The notes: generated by a model not told the origin, from the sequence alone. A DNA stretch of 64,000 nt from Tipula vernalis (GCA_958295665.1 OY282558.1:61430789-61494788), one strand, 5' to 3'. Numbered from the stretch's first letter, positions 45,708 through 56,977 are shown. A program made the numbers and translations.

Positions 45708-46713
45708 TGACTGACGAGATAGGCAATTTAATCAAAAAACGTAGATACGTAAAATCTCGTCTCACGAAGCAAGAAAACGCTAGCAAGAAAAATTGACATT
45801 AACATGTTCTAGTTGCAGTCACGGATTTCAGATGTAGACAACATACTCAGAGAATTTATTTCTATTAACGAACAAATATTGGGGTTGTCCAATTTCGCAG
45901 ACGAACACATGGCAGAACAGGAAGAATTTGAGAATCAATATTACGCTGTCAAATCAACTATGGCAGAACGAATCCATGAGCTAAATTTATTGGATGGATC
46001 CACACACAAGTCAGAAACCAATGACTATAAATCAAATAATCATCAAATGTCTCATATTCCAGTGAAATTATCTGATATTAAATTGCCAACATTTAATGGA
46101 AGTTATGATAAGTGGATTTCATTTAGAGATACATTTGAATCTCTGATCAACAAACACCCATTAATCACCGATATACAACGTTTTCATTATCTACTGAGCG
46201 CAATTGAGGGCGAGCCAAAACGTCTGATTGAAACAATTGTACTCTCGGAAGAAGGATATAAACAAGCATGGACGGCATTACAGCAGCGGTTTGTTGTTAA
46301 ACGCGCGATCATTGACAAACACATACACGAGATTTTTCAATTAAAACCAATGAAATCAAATACTTCGTTGGAGCTGTGCCGCCTCATAGATGACTGTTGC
46401 AGTCATTTAGCCGCTTTAAAATCTTTAAATCAGCCCGTCGATCAGTCGGATAGTATTATCATATATATAATGAATTCTCGCCTTCGGACCCGGATACGCG
46501 TAGGGCTTGGGAAAATGTCACAGTCAAAATCATGAAGCACCAACTTGGACTAAGATGTTGAAATTCCTTAACAATAGAGCTCGAATATTGAATAGAACGG
46601 TACATACGATCGAAAATCGTGTTAATAATACAAATACAATACGTAATCATCATCAAACACAATATCTAATTCAGCATCACGTACGCTCACAAAACAATCC
46701 GAAAATGCGGTAG
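45708..46713 (+). pseudogene. BEL/Pao gag
   Basis: ATG at 45708 starts MTDEIGNLIKKRRYVKSRLT, broken by a frameshift and TGA at 45794-45796. The main frame (45813-46533) contains MAEQEEFENQYY and then the DUF1759 capsid-like block IKLPTFNGSYDKWISFRDTF, IQRFHYLLSAIEGEPKR and the conserved Trp region of BEL Gag. A frameshift near 46510 shifts the remainder (NHEAPTWTKMLKFLNNRARI) to another frame ending at 46713. The expected zinc knuckles after this point are missing or unrecognisable. Role: particle formation. Confidence 0.88.
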
Positions 46714-47382
46714 TAAATGTGCCGACATCAACGCCAACATCTCAAGTAACTATTAACGGTCAATGTAACACCCAAACGTTAGTTTCAAATTGTTTCACCA
46801 CGACCGAACAAGTAATACTCTCAACAGCTATAATTCAAGTAATGAATAATAATGGTGAAACGTCAAGTGCATCCCAATCTTGTTTTTTCGCAAAATCATT
46901 CGCTGATCAGCTAGGCATGCCTTATCAAACAATACCGCTTCCAATCAACGGTCTAAATGGATTATCAACACACATTAAAGCCTGTGTCACAACCAAATTA
47001 AAATCACGTATTAACGACTTCAGTGCGGAGGTTCGTTTTTTGAGCATACCGAATATAACAGCGAATCTTCTATCAAGATACATATAAGAGCACCGTTACA
47101 ATTCCAGAGGGTATTATTTTAGCCGATCCTGAATTCAATGTACCAAGAGAAATAGATGCTCTTATTGGAGCCGAGCTATTTTTGAATATTCTGTTGGACG
47201 AGCGAATACAAATATCACATGAGCAACCTGTGTTTCAAAATTCAAATTTTGGATTCATTGTTTGCGGAAAACTTAGTAGTTCCAATTCAATTAGTATGAC
47301 AACCACAGTCGGATTTCAAATGGAAACTGAAATTGAATTGCTGCAGCTCGTCAAACAGTTCTGTCAACTGGAATCAGTATAG
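46714..47382 (+). pseudogene. BEL/Pao aspartic protease and connector
   Basis: TAIIQVMNNNGETSSASQSCF, FAKSFADQLGMP and VTTKLKSRINDFSAEVRFLS are BEL protease blocks. The catalytic DSG that normally precedes SQSCF is absent: GETSS runs directly into ASQSCF, a deletion of about five to six residues. After a frameshift near 47085 the connector reads IILADPEFNVPREIDALIGA and FGFIVCGKL, typical for the segment between protease and RT. Confidence 0.85.
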
Positions 47383-48220
47383 ATGTCAATTTCGTCCTCA
47401 CAATTGAAGAAAAAGCTTGTGAGCAACATTTCGTTGATACACACAAACGTAACTCACAAGGGAGGTGGTACATTGTGCAACTACCACTTCATCCTAATAT
47501 TATACAACTGGGCGATTCGAAACAATACGCATTGCAGCGGTTCAAATATTTAGAGAAGCGATTACAAAATAATGATGCCTTCAAATTTATGTATACGATG
47601 AATTTATGAGCGAATACATTGCACTCAGACACATGAATAAGGTCGAGGATGACACAACTAACTTCAAAAAACTACCTAGTTATTACATTCCTCGTCATGC
47701 AATCATAAAACCCCAAAGCACAACAAAGAAATTACGCGAAACACAAGACGAATTATTTTCGATTATACTTCGATTCCGCAATTATAAGGTGGTATTTACC
47801 GCGGATATCGAGAAGATGTACCGCCAAATTCTCATCGATCAGGATCAGCGTTGTCTACAAAGAATCATATGGACACCCAATATAGATGAAAAATATTCGA
47901 CATATGAGTTAGCTACAGTAGCGTATGGAACATCATCTGCGCCATTTCTAGCCACGCGCACGAAGGAGAAAGGTTTCCAGCAGCAGAAGCAGCTATCCGC
48001 GATTTCTATGTCGATGACTGTATAACTGGTGCAGATACTATAAATCAAGCAATAAAGATAGGGCAAGAACTACGCGAAATGCTTCAAGCTGGTATGAAGC
48101 TATGGAAATTCACTTCAAATTCGAAAGAACTGTTGAAAGATATTCCAGAATCGGAAAGAGATCAAATCGATGCAACCGAGTCCAATCAAACTATAAAAAC
48201 ATTAGATTTGATCTGAAATC
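47383..48220 (+). pseudogene. BEL/Pao reverse transcriptase
   Basis: RWYIVQLPLHPNIIQLGDSK (after a frame change) leads into the frame 47606-48025 with YYIPRHAIIKPQSTTKKLR. The next canonical block is missing; sequence jumps to DELFSIILRFRNYKVVFTAD (catalytic Asp of block A in FTADIEKMYRQI), then LATVAYGTSSAPFLATR. After a frameshift near 47965, DFYVDDCITGA holds the catalytic YVDD (about 48007-48018). GMKLWKFTSNSKELL follows. Two frameshifts and one deletion of about 25 residues. Confidence 0.87.
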
Positions 48221-48957
48221 CCGACAAAGATGTTTTTATGTTTTATAATCAGCCAATAACAAGAAATTCGTGCAAAACAATCTCGAAGCGAATTATACTA
48301 TCTGAGCTGGCTAGCGTATTTGATCCTTTGGGTCTCGTAGGTCCCATAATCGTCACAGCTAAGATTTTTATACAACATCTTTGGAACTCCATCTAGACTG
48401 GGATGATCCGGTATCAGCTGATGATGAAAATCTTTGGAAGGAGTACAGACATCAATTCAATACCACTGCATCCATTAAACTTCCACGATGTGTTCTGACC
48501 TCTAACCCAACAAGTGTCTAAATACAAGGATTCTCAGATGCTAGCGAAAAAGCGTACGGCGTAGCGTGTGTTTAATATGTATTGATGAAAACAACGAAAT
48601 ATTAGTCAGTCTTTTAAGCAGTAAAATCAGAGTGACACCTATCAAGTTCCAAACAATCCCACGTTTGGGGTTATGTGCAGCGCTGTTACTGTCGCGGTTT
48701 GTTGCAACGCTTACAACTTCGCTTAAGCTCAACATTGAATCCATCCATTTATGGACCAATTCTACGATCAGGCTCGCTTGGATACATACTCCCTGTAATC
48801 TACTAAAGACATTCGTTGCAAACCGGGTGTCAGAAATACAAGAACTTACATCCAATTACAACTGGCATCATATCGACACTACAAGAAACCCAGCCGATTT
48901 AGCATCGCGTTATGCCAAAGGATCTTCATTCAAATACGCTCTGGTTCCATTCGAATG
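48221..48957 (+). pseudogene. BEL/Pao connection and RNase H region
   Basis: SELASVFDPLGLVGPIIVTA (about 48300-48360), GFSDASEKAYGVAC (RNase H first Asp, about 48530-48570), then a frame at 48593-48955 with VTPIKFQTIPRLGLCAALLL (catalytic Glu expected here, read as Cys) and HLWTNSTIRLAWI (Asp expected, read as Asn). Both catalytic substitutions and several frameshifts indicate loss of function. It ends with RNPADLASRYAKGSS, which precedes integrase. Confidence 0.82.
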
Positions 48958-49003
48958 AAGTCGAACCTGTTTCAAAAGAAAGCCAACACCACTTCATCAG
49001 CTT

Positions 49004-49570
49004 ATGGGTGATTTACAGAGTGATAGGCTCAATCCTGTTATACGAGCTTTTGATGTAATTGGAGTAGATTACTGTGGGCCATTCTTAACAAAAAACCAAG
49101 GTCTGAGAAGCATCGCACACTACAAGACTTATGTGGCAGTGTTTATTTGTTTTTCCACGAAGGCAATGCACCTAGAAACGGTCAGTGACCTAACTATTGA
49201 AGCATTTATCGCCTGCCTCCATCGATTCGTTGCAAGGTGCGGGAGTCCAGCTATCATCTATAGCGACAATGGTCCGAATTTTGTAGGTTCGGTCACAGAA
49301 CTCAATAAGTTACACTCATTTTTTACAAAACAGACAACGTATGAATTGATTCAAAATTTTTGCGATTCCGAAAATATTATGTGGAAATTCATTCCACCAC
49401 GTGCCCTACACTTCGGTGGATTGTGGGAAGCGGGTGTCACCAGAGATCAACCAATGTCATTTGAAGAATTATCTACTCTCGGACATTCAAGACATGCAGA
49501 TGAATCGTCTCTCCCGCTGGAAATGAATTCAACAAATGAAGCAATCGTTTTGGACCAGATGGCCCACTGA
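49004..49570 (+). pseudogene. BEL/Pao integrase core, catalytic DDE retained
   Basis: A 188-codon open frame with GVDYCGPFLTK (first Asp), IIYSDNGPNFVGS (second Asp) and ALHFGGLWEAGV (Glu), all three catalytic residues in normal spacing. After GLWEAGV the sequence departs from the family (expected SAKRLL-type helix missing, then MSFEELSTL followed by a frameshifted tail), so the C-terminal part is damaged. The zinc-binding N-terminus before 49004 is also missing. Confidence 0.88.
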
Positions 49571-49805
49571 ATACAACAACACGCTGTAAACCCGAATCAA
49601 GTGGAATTCTCAGAAGCCTAACATTCAACTCAATGACCTAATGATCGTCAAACAAGATAATCTTCCGTCAACGTCCTGGATGATGGGTCGCGTCATACAA
49701 TTACATACTGGAGCCGATAACAATGTGAGTGGTTTCTCTTAAAACCAAAACTGGTATTATTAAGCGACCAATTACCAGAGTATGCCCACTCCCGAAGGAA
49801 GGTTC
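49571..49805 (+). pseudogene. BEL/Pao C-terminal DUF5641-like tail
   Basis: Frames in this stretch read NIQLNDLMIVKQDNLPSTSW and MMGRVIQLHTGADNNV, then RPITRVCPLP after a one-base change, the conserved end of BEL polyproteins. It marks the right limit of the internal region at about 49805. Confidence 0.8.
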
Positions 49806-49814
49806 TAAGCAGTA

Positions 49815-50040
49815 TGTTGAAACAGGAGTTTGTTAGTTTGGGTTGGGGTTGTTTCTGTATTTTTGTTGAGGATTGTTTTGAAGAATGAGTTGCAGGTTGA
49901 GTTGAAAATTGAGTTAGGATTGAGTAAGGGATTAAAAGTTGTATTAAAAATTAATTTGAGAGTAAAGTTGTAGGTTATTAAATTGAGTTGACTAGAGGTG
50001 AGTTCACACATGATCACCTCATAAGGTTTCAGTCCTTTAT
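49815..50040 (+). repeat. GTTGAG-rich cryptic repeat (block 2) with conserved tail
   Basis: Imperfect GTTGAG/GTTGGG units end with TGATCACCTCATAAGGTTTC (50011-50030) and AGTCCTTTAT. The same tail, with three changes, follows the block at 55060-55523. Confidence 0.65.
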
Positions 50041-51840
50041 TTCTTGGGAACACTAAGAAGATCTCGTTCGAGATATGGAGATCGTTAGGTGAACAGCAAT
50101 AATTTGCGTGACTATAGGGTCAAAAAAGGTAGCAACCTCTGCAATTAGAGAGAAGATAAGACAAATAACTATAAAATGAACTTATTTCTGTGCAGTATAC
50201 GATTTTCTGCTGTCCTCGACCCATATATTGATTCAATCGATTCGTTATCAATTATAGCTGATTATAATTTACAGTCGATTTCTTGCTATAAATATACTAA
50301 AACACTATGTCGAGTGAATCAAACTCGGTTTTTCCGCATATAATCATTCAATTAACGTTTCTCCTGTAAAACAACAACAACAACTTGTTAATTTACAATA
50401 ATCGCACGAGCTAAAGTTAGTGGCTCAAACCAAAAAACCAACAAAAAAAAAATACAGAAAAAAGTGATTGCGCGGCACATGCAGGCACGCAAACAATGAT
50501 TATCAATTTGAATGTAATCTTTTTATAAATATGTTGTATTATGTTCGCGGCGGCCGCGCGTTTATTTGTGATTTTTTTATTTTTTTTATTTCATTTCGCG
50601 AAAAAATGATTATTGTTATTATTCGCTATAAATAATTCAATTCTTTTATTATTTATAATATAAGTAACAATAAAATTTAAAAAGAATTTCTAAAAATAGA
50701 ATTTTGAGGAAGGCAAACACATTCATGTATAGGTGATTGGATTGAATGTATACAATAAAAAGCATATAAAAATTGGAAGTAGAAAAATTCCAATTAATGC
50801 GAGAATCGTTTTTTGCAACTAATCAACATGTTGTGTCTCTGCGTACTTATGTATGCACCTAAGGAATTTAACACTTCTAATGTTTAAAAAATAACCGGAG
50901 TACTGACTTCAGAATATATTTTGTAAGAAGGATCATTGAACTCTTTATGTAAGTTTGATCGATTTGCTTCTCATGTTGTAGTAATTACTCTAAATTTTAA
51001 TTTTTTGGTTTTGGTTTTGCTTGTATATGTATATGTACCAACGACACACATATGAGTTGCAAATTTGTGTATTTAAGTAAACAGATTAGATAAATTCGCA
51101 ATATGCGGAGAACGAGCGCAGCAACAGACAAATTAATATAATTATATTCATTATGTGTAAGCGATATCGTGATTCGGGGATTTTTTTTTTTTAATTTTTT
51201 TTGTAACACTATAGGTATTCGCAATGGCAACATTTTGCTAAATTAAAGAGAAATAATTTGCTTGTATATCTATAAATGTGTATATGTACTTCAGAACAAA
51301 TTGTTCCCAAACGGAAAAATCGTATTTCGCCTTAAGTTATGCAATTACTAGGTTTGTTGACAGGTTCGTCGCTTACTTTAATGATAGCCGCATGAAATCT
51401 TTTGTGAATTGTTTTTGGAATCGAGTGGTAAAATCGAATTTAAAAAGTAATAATTTCATACGGATTTTTCGCCACCAGCCGCATCGATTCATGAAAATAT
51501 CTTTAAAAATAAACATCTCGTGCTCTTAAGAATTCCAAATGGAAATTGTGTGTTAGCATAAAACCCGGCGGATTGATTTTAAACATTTATCGTCATAACC
51601 AGTTATGGTGAAAAAACCTTAACAAATTGTATTAATCATAATTTGTTCAAATACGAACAAAAAATTGAATTGAATTATCTGTTGGTCTGCACCCATAATA
51701 TCTCGAGAATGGCTTGTTCGATTTAGAAATTTTTTTGCCAATCTGTTCCTATATGGTCAAGGCCGAGATTTGACAAACTTTTGGAATCTGTGTGTCAAGA
51801 CGGTCGGGTACCTGCCATACGAACTGACCCAAAATACCTG
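50041..51840. other. Intergenic, AT-rich
   Basis: No gene recognised. A short GC-rich GCGGCGGCCGCGCG tract occurs near 50548. Confidence 0.5.
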
Positions 51841-52486
51841 CACTGAAAAAAATCCTGCATCAATGTAGACAAAAAACTGCATTAATAGTAAGAAAAATTC
51901 GTTAAAACTGAGCCGATACGACCCTTCGTTAATAGAACGAATACCATACGTTAATATAGTGAAACAGATAACAATTTTTATTTTAATCTTGACTATTTAT
52001 TTAGTAGTATTTATGATTCGATTCATATAAGATACGAAAAACGTAATAATTTGAATGCAGCTATTAGCATTTGTGGATGAATAGGTTCTTATTATTAACG
52101 TAAGAAATAGAAGATAAGCTGAAATTTTTCATAATACTAATGAAATGGTAAATCACATTAACGAATAAATTCATACATTTAAGTTAGAAATTCATTATTC
52201 ATATGTAGGAAGAATGGATTGCTCAGTGGGTATGAATAATTCACAAATATGACGATTATTTTCATAAATATATTGAAAATAATTCATAAAATGCAGGAAC
52301 GGATTCATAATTGATAATCAAAATTACATAATATTTATATATAGTGATTCGTATAGTAAGAATGCAAATTTTTGTGTTGTTTGATGACTAAATTCGTAAA
52401 ATCTATACAGCACAGTTGTAAAGAAATCAAAAACTTAAAATTTCGTTTTGTAATTCCTTTATTTTATTGGTTTCTTCTATTTGTTC

Positions 52487-52829
52487 TTAAAATGCAGTCA
52501 ATTTAATTTCATAAAAATAAACTTTAATTTTAAAATAAATATAATTAATAATTAAAAAATATAATAGGGTTAATAAACGCCATGTTGACAGGTTACATTC
52601 GAAATTGTTGATTTCTCCCATTTTCCTTTTGAAATTCGATAGTAATTTGCTATTCTGTAAAATCAATAAATTAAATTACAATCAAATGAAGGTACTTTTA
52701 TTTGCTTATGTTTGTTACCCGATCTAATCCAAATAGGTACTCAAAAAGCGAGTTTAATTCATGATTTTCTCCAACCGTTGCTGAAATATCTTGATTTGCA
52801 GGATCGGCAAAACTTGGAATAGTAAACAT
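52487..52829 (-). CDS. Possible two-exon small protein of unknown function
   Basis: ATG at 52829 opens 37 codons (MFTIPSFADPANQDISATVG at the start, ending FGLDR at 52719). A GTAAC donor follows at 52718-52714, and a TTTTACAG acceptor ends at 52655, giving a 64-bp intron, a common size in flies. Exon 2 (52654-52487) continues in phase for 55 codons (NSKLLSNFKRKMGEINNFEC, then a hydrophobic, Ile/Tyr-rich tail) to TAA. Without splicing the frame ends six codons after the donor. The exon-1 peptide has more balanced composition than the AT-rich surroundings, but I know no relative and the second exon may be chance. Confidence 0.28.
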
Positions 52830-52938
52830 TTTCTTACAGACGCACTATAATAAAGCAGAAGTAATACTAACACAATAATAAATCACATAAATTATAAATT
52901 TACACATTACAATGAATTTTAAGGTTTTTCACACAAAA

Positions 52939-53027
52939 GTGTTTTCGTTTTAATTTCACGGAATAAGAAATAATCATCGATCACAAAAGCGATGATTTTA
53001 TTTAAGTTCTTATTAAAACGAAAACAC
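52939..53027. repeat. Strong hairpin
   Basis: Perfect 16-bp outer stem GTGTTTTCGTTTTAAT (52939-52954) with ATTAAAACGAAAACAC (53012-53027), plus an inner ATCATCG/CGATGAT pairing and partial matches between. About 89 nt overall. It could be a MITE-internal palindrome or a small-RNA precursor. Confidence 0.8.
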
Positions 53028-53689
53028 GGACATAAAATACCATATTTACCTGATTTTAAACACAAAAATTATTTTTATTTCTCACGATTTTCAAACTATG
53101 TAAATGACCCTTTCAAGCCGCATGATAATAGTTAATAATAAAGCGAATGCAATTTATTTACTTTCGTTGTCCCAATCATGATTCAACTTTACGTAATTTG
53201 TACTTTACGTCATTCAATCAATAATAATACGAACAAATTCGTATACATTATGCAATTTGATATATTCGGATAAACAAAAATGTAATGGAATCTTTGTGGA
53301 ATGGAATATTCGTAATATTCAAGTACTATAGAGCCACTTTCGTTAATATGATGAACAATAAGTATTTAAAATAAATTTTCATCATAGTCTTATTCATAAA
53401 TATTATGAACTTTTCATAAATATTTTTTTTTAATAAAATCATGCAAGTTTCACTAATACGCAAACAACAAGTGAATGTATTATACGTATAGTACAATAAA
53501 CTAAACCATTTTTTAGTATATGAACTATGATTCGTGCTATTAACGCACAAATTTTCATGAATTTTTCTAAATTTTGTTTCTTTACGTAAATATAGCAATT
53601 TTTACATTAATAGTACGAATTATTGTTAATGAATGCCATTCGTAAATAAAATGCACGATATTTTTTTCAGTGTAGTTATAGAAATATTT

Positions 53690-53915
53690 ACCAATTTTTT
53701 ATATATGCTGGTTTGAATATTGAGTTGGATATTGAGTTTGGGGTTGAATTGAAAGTTAAGTTAGGGGTCAATTTGTGGGTTGAGTTCGAGTTGGAGTTGA
53801 GTTGGGGTTGGGTTAAGATATAGTGAGCAGTTGACCAATTTTTTATATATGCTGGTTTGAGGATTGAGTTGAAAGAGAGTTTGCGGTTAGGTTGAGGGTT
53901 GAATTGGGAGAGATG
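53690..53915 (+). repeat. GTTGAG-rich cryptic repeat (block 3)
   Basis: ACCAATTTTTTATATATGCT occurs at 53690 and again at 53834 (about 144-bp spacing), each followed by GGTTTGA and GTTGAG-type units. Confidence 0.65.
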
Positions 53916-53959
53916 GTGAGATGGTGTTGGTATTTTAAACCTTTAGCAAATTAAATGAA

Positions 53960-54570
53960 TGACCAATTTGGATAGAACTTATATATTTATTACCTACTTT
54001 TGGTGAAATCTGACTTCCGCGATGGAAATGGGATTCTAAAATGATTTTTGGAAGAAGTTCAGGAATATGGAAAGGGAACTTGTCTATTTATGAACCGATT
54101 ATGATGAAATTTGATATGTGCGTTGGAAATGGGATTCTAAAATGATTTTTGGGTGAAGTATGATGGAACTTCCCTATTTCTAAACTCATTATGATGAAAT
54201 TCGGCTTGTGTATTAGAAATGGAATTTTAAAATGACTAAATATGATGAAACTTGCCTATTTCTCAACCGATTATTATAAAATTTGACATGTGCTTTGGAA
54301 ATGGGATTCTAAAATGATTTTTAAATCAAGTTCAGAAATATGGCCGAGTATGATGTAACTTGGGTATTTCTCAACCGATTAAGGAAGTTCTGGAATATTG
54401 CCAGTTAGGATAGAACTTGTCCATTTTTAAACGGATTTCAATGGAATTTTAAATGTGCGATGGTAATGAAATTTTAAAATGACTTTTAGATAAATTGTAA
54501 GAAAATGGATAAAGAATATGGCCAAGTAGGATGAAACTTTGCTATTGCTTAACCGATTATTTTGCAATTC
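53960..54570 (+). repeat. Second array of the foldback-internal repeat
   Basis: Diverged units with GATGGAAATGGGATTCTAAA, ATGATTTTTGG, AACTTGTCTATTT and AACCGATTATGATGAAATTC, the same family as the 108-bp repeats at 25.1-26.0 kb. No terminal inverted repeats or TA-bordered ends were seen around this copy. Confidence 0.75.
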
Positions 54571-55059
54571 GAGATTGAATTTTTCTAATTCTGAAACTCT
54601 GCACTACCGTTATTAGTTTCAATACTGAGACGCGTGTCCGCTATACTCTATATTTTTCTTAACAAGGCCAAACTTATCGCTCTGACAGCAAAATACTCAG
54701 AAAACATAAACCAAAGTTTAACTTGAATATTATTACGGAGATAATTTTGATCGTTTAGAAATTGAAATAGTATGTTTAGGCTGCCTTAAAGAAAACCGCA
54801 ACAGTTGCATGATTCGCGGAAACCTTAATAGACAACATTATAGAAGACATATTGGCATGTTTCCCACAACCTTGTCTAAAAATAATTTTTGGGTCACATT
54901 TCCTTCTATTCGTTGGAAACGTCAAAATTATACTCGGTTAATAGCCAAGTTAGATTCTTATTGCACTTTATTCAAAAATCATTTTAGAATCACATTTTCA
55001 GGAATAGACAAGCTCCATCCTAATTTTCCACTCATATAATTTGTTAAGGGTTCAATCTG

Positions 55060-55553
55060 AAATGTAAAAGGTCCAATTTAGAATGTAACAAGTTCAGTTT
55101 GAAGTGTAAAACCTGTATGATGGTATAATTGGCTGGTTTGAGTTGAAATTGAGTCGGACTTGAAAGAGAAGTTCGGTTAGGGATTAATTTCAGGGAATTT
55201 AGGGTTTAGTGGGAGATTAGATTGAGTTAAGCTCATACACGCATGTAGCTTTCGAATCGAATTACATTTGGGATTGGGTTGGAAAATAAGTTTTAGAATT
55301 GAGCTGAGGGTTGATATTTGGGTCGATCTAAGTTGAGTTGATATCGAACTAGGATTTAGTTAGCTTGCTGTGTGAGTTGTTCGGTTGGGGAATTATTTTA
55401 AGGGTTGATTTGGAGTTAGGTTAATGGTTGATTTGATGATTTAATTGATGGCTGGGTTGGCCGTTAATTTGTTAATTGCGTTTTAGGATTGTGTTGCAAT
55501 TGAATTAATCAAGACCGAAGTTCTGATCACCTTATGAGGTTTCAGCCCTTTAT
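55060..55553 (+). repeat. GTTGAG-rich cryptic repeat (block 4) with conserved tail
   Basis: Long imperfect GTTGAG/GGTTGA block ending TGATCACCTTATGAGGTTTC (55524-55543) and AGCCCTTTAT, shared with block 2. Confidence 0.65.
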
Positions 55554-56140
55554 AGTTTTTAGAGCTTGCAAATGCTGTAAATGTCAAAAAAATTATAAAA
55601 CTAGTGGTGGTGATTAGGTTAACGAAAGTGAAGGTTTAAGGCTCTAATACACTAAAAACAAAAAAGTCTATATCCAAATCCTCGGAGGACCTTTTTCCCA
55701 AAGAGCGTCATCATACAAAAATGTCTCTATACGTCGCGATATTCCTAAATTTGGACAGCCCTTCCCTAACATATTCTCAGCCAATAAAATTAGAATTAAT
55801 GCATTTTTTTATTTGTTTCTGGTGAGCTAAAGTAAACCACATCTTTGTATTGGATTTTAGGTCAGCACTGTTCAAAAGGTTTAGTTCTTTTAAGTCTGAT
55901 TACTAAATTCGTGTTGTTTATTCTGAATTTCATTTAAAATAAGGTTCACCTTAATGTCCCTATCGAGTTCATTGTTCCTGACATAACAAGTTGCATTAAC
56001 GATGTTCCTTATAGTACCATATTCTGAAATCTTTGGATGACATTTGCGTTACTCTGTTTGTTGCAACCCGAAAACTGAATACCTTAAGTCCAAATTGCTT
56101 TCAATATTTGTTTATAAAGTAGGAGCTTGTCGTATGTTGA
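55554..56140. other. Intergenic or 3' UTR-like, no gene recognised
   Basis: May include the degraded 3' end of the jockey-like element that follows on the minus strand. No A-rich tail or target duplication could be placed. Confidence 0.4.
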
Positions 56141-56149
56141 TAAAGAAGA

Positions 56150-56910
56150 GTTCCTTTACATCACCCAATTCATACTTAGCTGTGTTCGTACACCGGTAAT
56201 CGAAATATGTTCGAATCGTAAATCTTCCTTGCTTTCTCCAACAGTTAAAATCGCCGTGTCATCTGCAAAAATCGCCAATGTGTTGTTTTCTAATGCAGGA
56301 AGATCACTACTGTACATTAGATATAAAACCGGCCCTAATACACTGCCCTGTGGTACTCCTGTGTTGATTTCTTTCAATTCAAAATAGGCATCACCTATAA
56401 TAATAGTCCTGAAGAATCTATCTTTCCAGTAAGATTCGAGTATTTTAGCAAATTGCATTGGTAGAAGGTTTCTTAACTTGTGGTTAAGTCCTTCATGCCA
56501 CACTCTATCAAATGCTTGTGTAACGTCTAAAAATATAGTTAATAAATATTAGTTCTGTGTACTTGAATTGTTGAGTATTGGTTGCGAAAACCCAACTGAT
56601 GCATCAAAACCTTTGTTTGCAGTTCTTTTAAGATTTTTACAGTATAATAAAATCGTAACCTGGAGGTTTTTCGTATTCATATTAGCTTTTATCCGACGCA
56701 TGACTTATTTTGGTATTGTGGATAGGATTTCTTTACTTTCTTGCACAGCTGGTTCAGTTATTATTTCGGCTTCCAATGTTTGGTTGTCATGAAGCCGGAA
56801 TACATTTTCGTGGTGTTCAGCAAATCTTCGAGCTTTGTCTTATAGTCCATTACTCACCTGCTATTCTTATTGGAGTCATCTGAGTCTGTCAGATTGAGTC
56901 TGGAGAGATT
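56150..56910 (-). pseudogene. Jockey-like reverse transcriptase (partial)
   Basis: The linker region near 56830-56700 reads ARRFAEHHENVFRLHDNQ and EIITEPAVQESKE. Block A is at about 56540-56505 (FLDVTQAFDRVWHEGL, catalytic Asp). The open frame below it holds GVPQGSVLGPVLYLMYSSDL (block B) and LAIFADDTAIL (catalytic FADD, near 56250). The sequence between linker and block A is shortened and frameshifted, and the thumb region is lost at 56150. RT copies element RNA at the nicked target in this family. Confidence 0.88.
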
Positions 56911-56977
56911 GTTCAAATTAGTTTTATTTGCGGGGCCCTTGTTTGCTGCCATATTCTTCTCACCATTCTTTTTTCTG

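Larger units (their letters stand above)
45708..49805 (+). mobile_element. BEL/Pao LTR retrotransposon, internal region only
   Basis: Order gag, protease, RT, RNase H, integrase, C-terminal DUF5641-like tail, as in BEL/Pao. Each domain is frameshifted or shortened except the integrase core. No LTR pair, primer-binding site or target duplication was found. The region is flanked by GTTGAG-rich repeat on the right and the old foldback on the left. The LTRs may have been lost through deletion. Confidence 0.88.
51841..53672. mobile_element. AT-rich DNA element with CACTGAAAA inverted termini
   Basis: Left end CACTGAAAAAAATCCTGCAT at 51841; the right end, read inverted from 53672, is CACTGAAAAAAATATCGTGC, about 20 matching bp. 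The interior is unusually rich in ATTCGTTAA/ATTAATG-like words compared with its flanks. It holds a strong hairpin (52939-53027) and a possible two-exon small gene on the minus strand. No transposase was recognised and no clear target duplication was found, so superfamily is unknown (the CAC start recalls CACTA/Chapaev-type or Transib-type ends). Confidence 0.6.

Noticed and set aside
56127..56387. Plus-strand 86-codon frame
   Set aside because: Antisense to the jockey RT open frame that carries GVPQGSVLGP and FADD.
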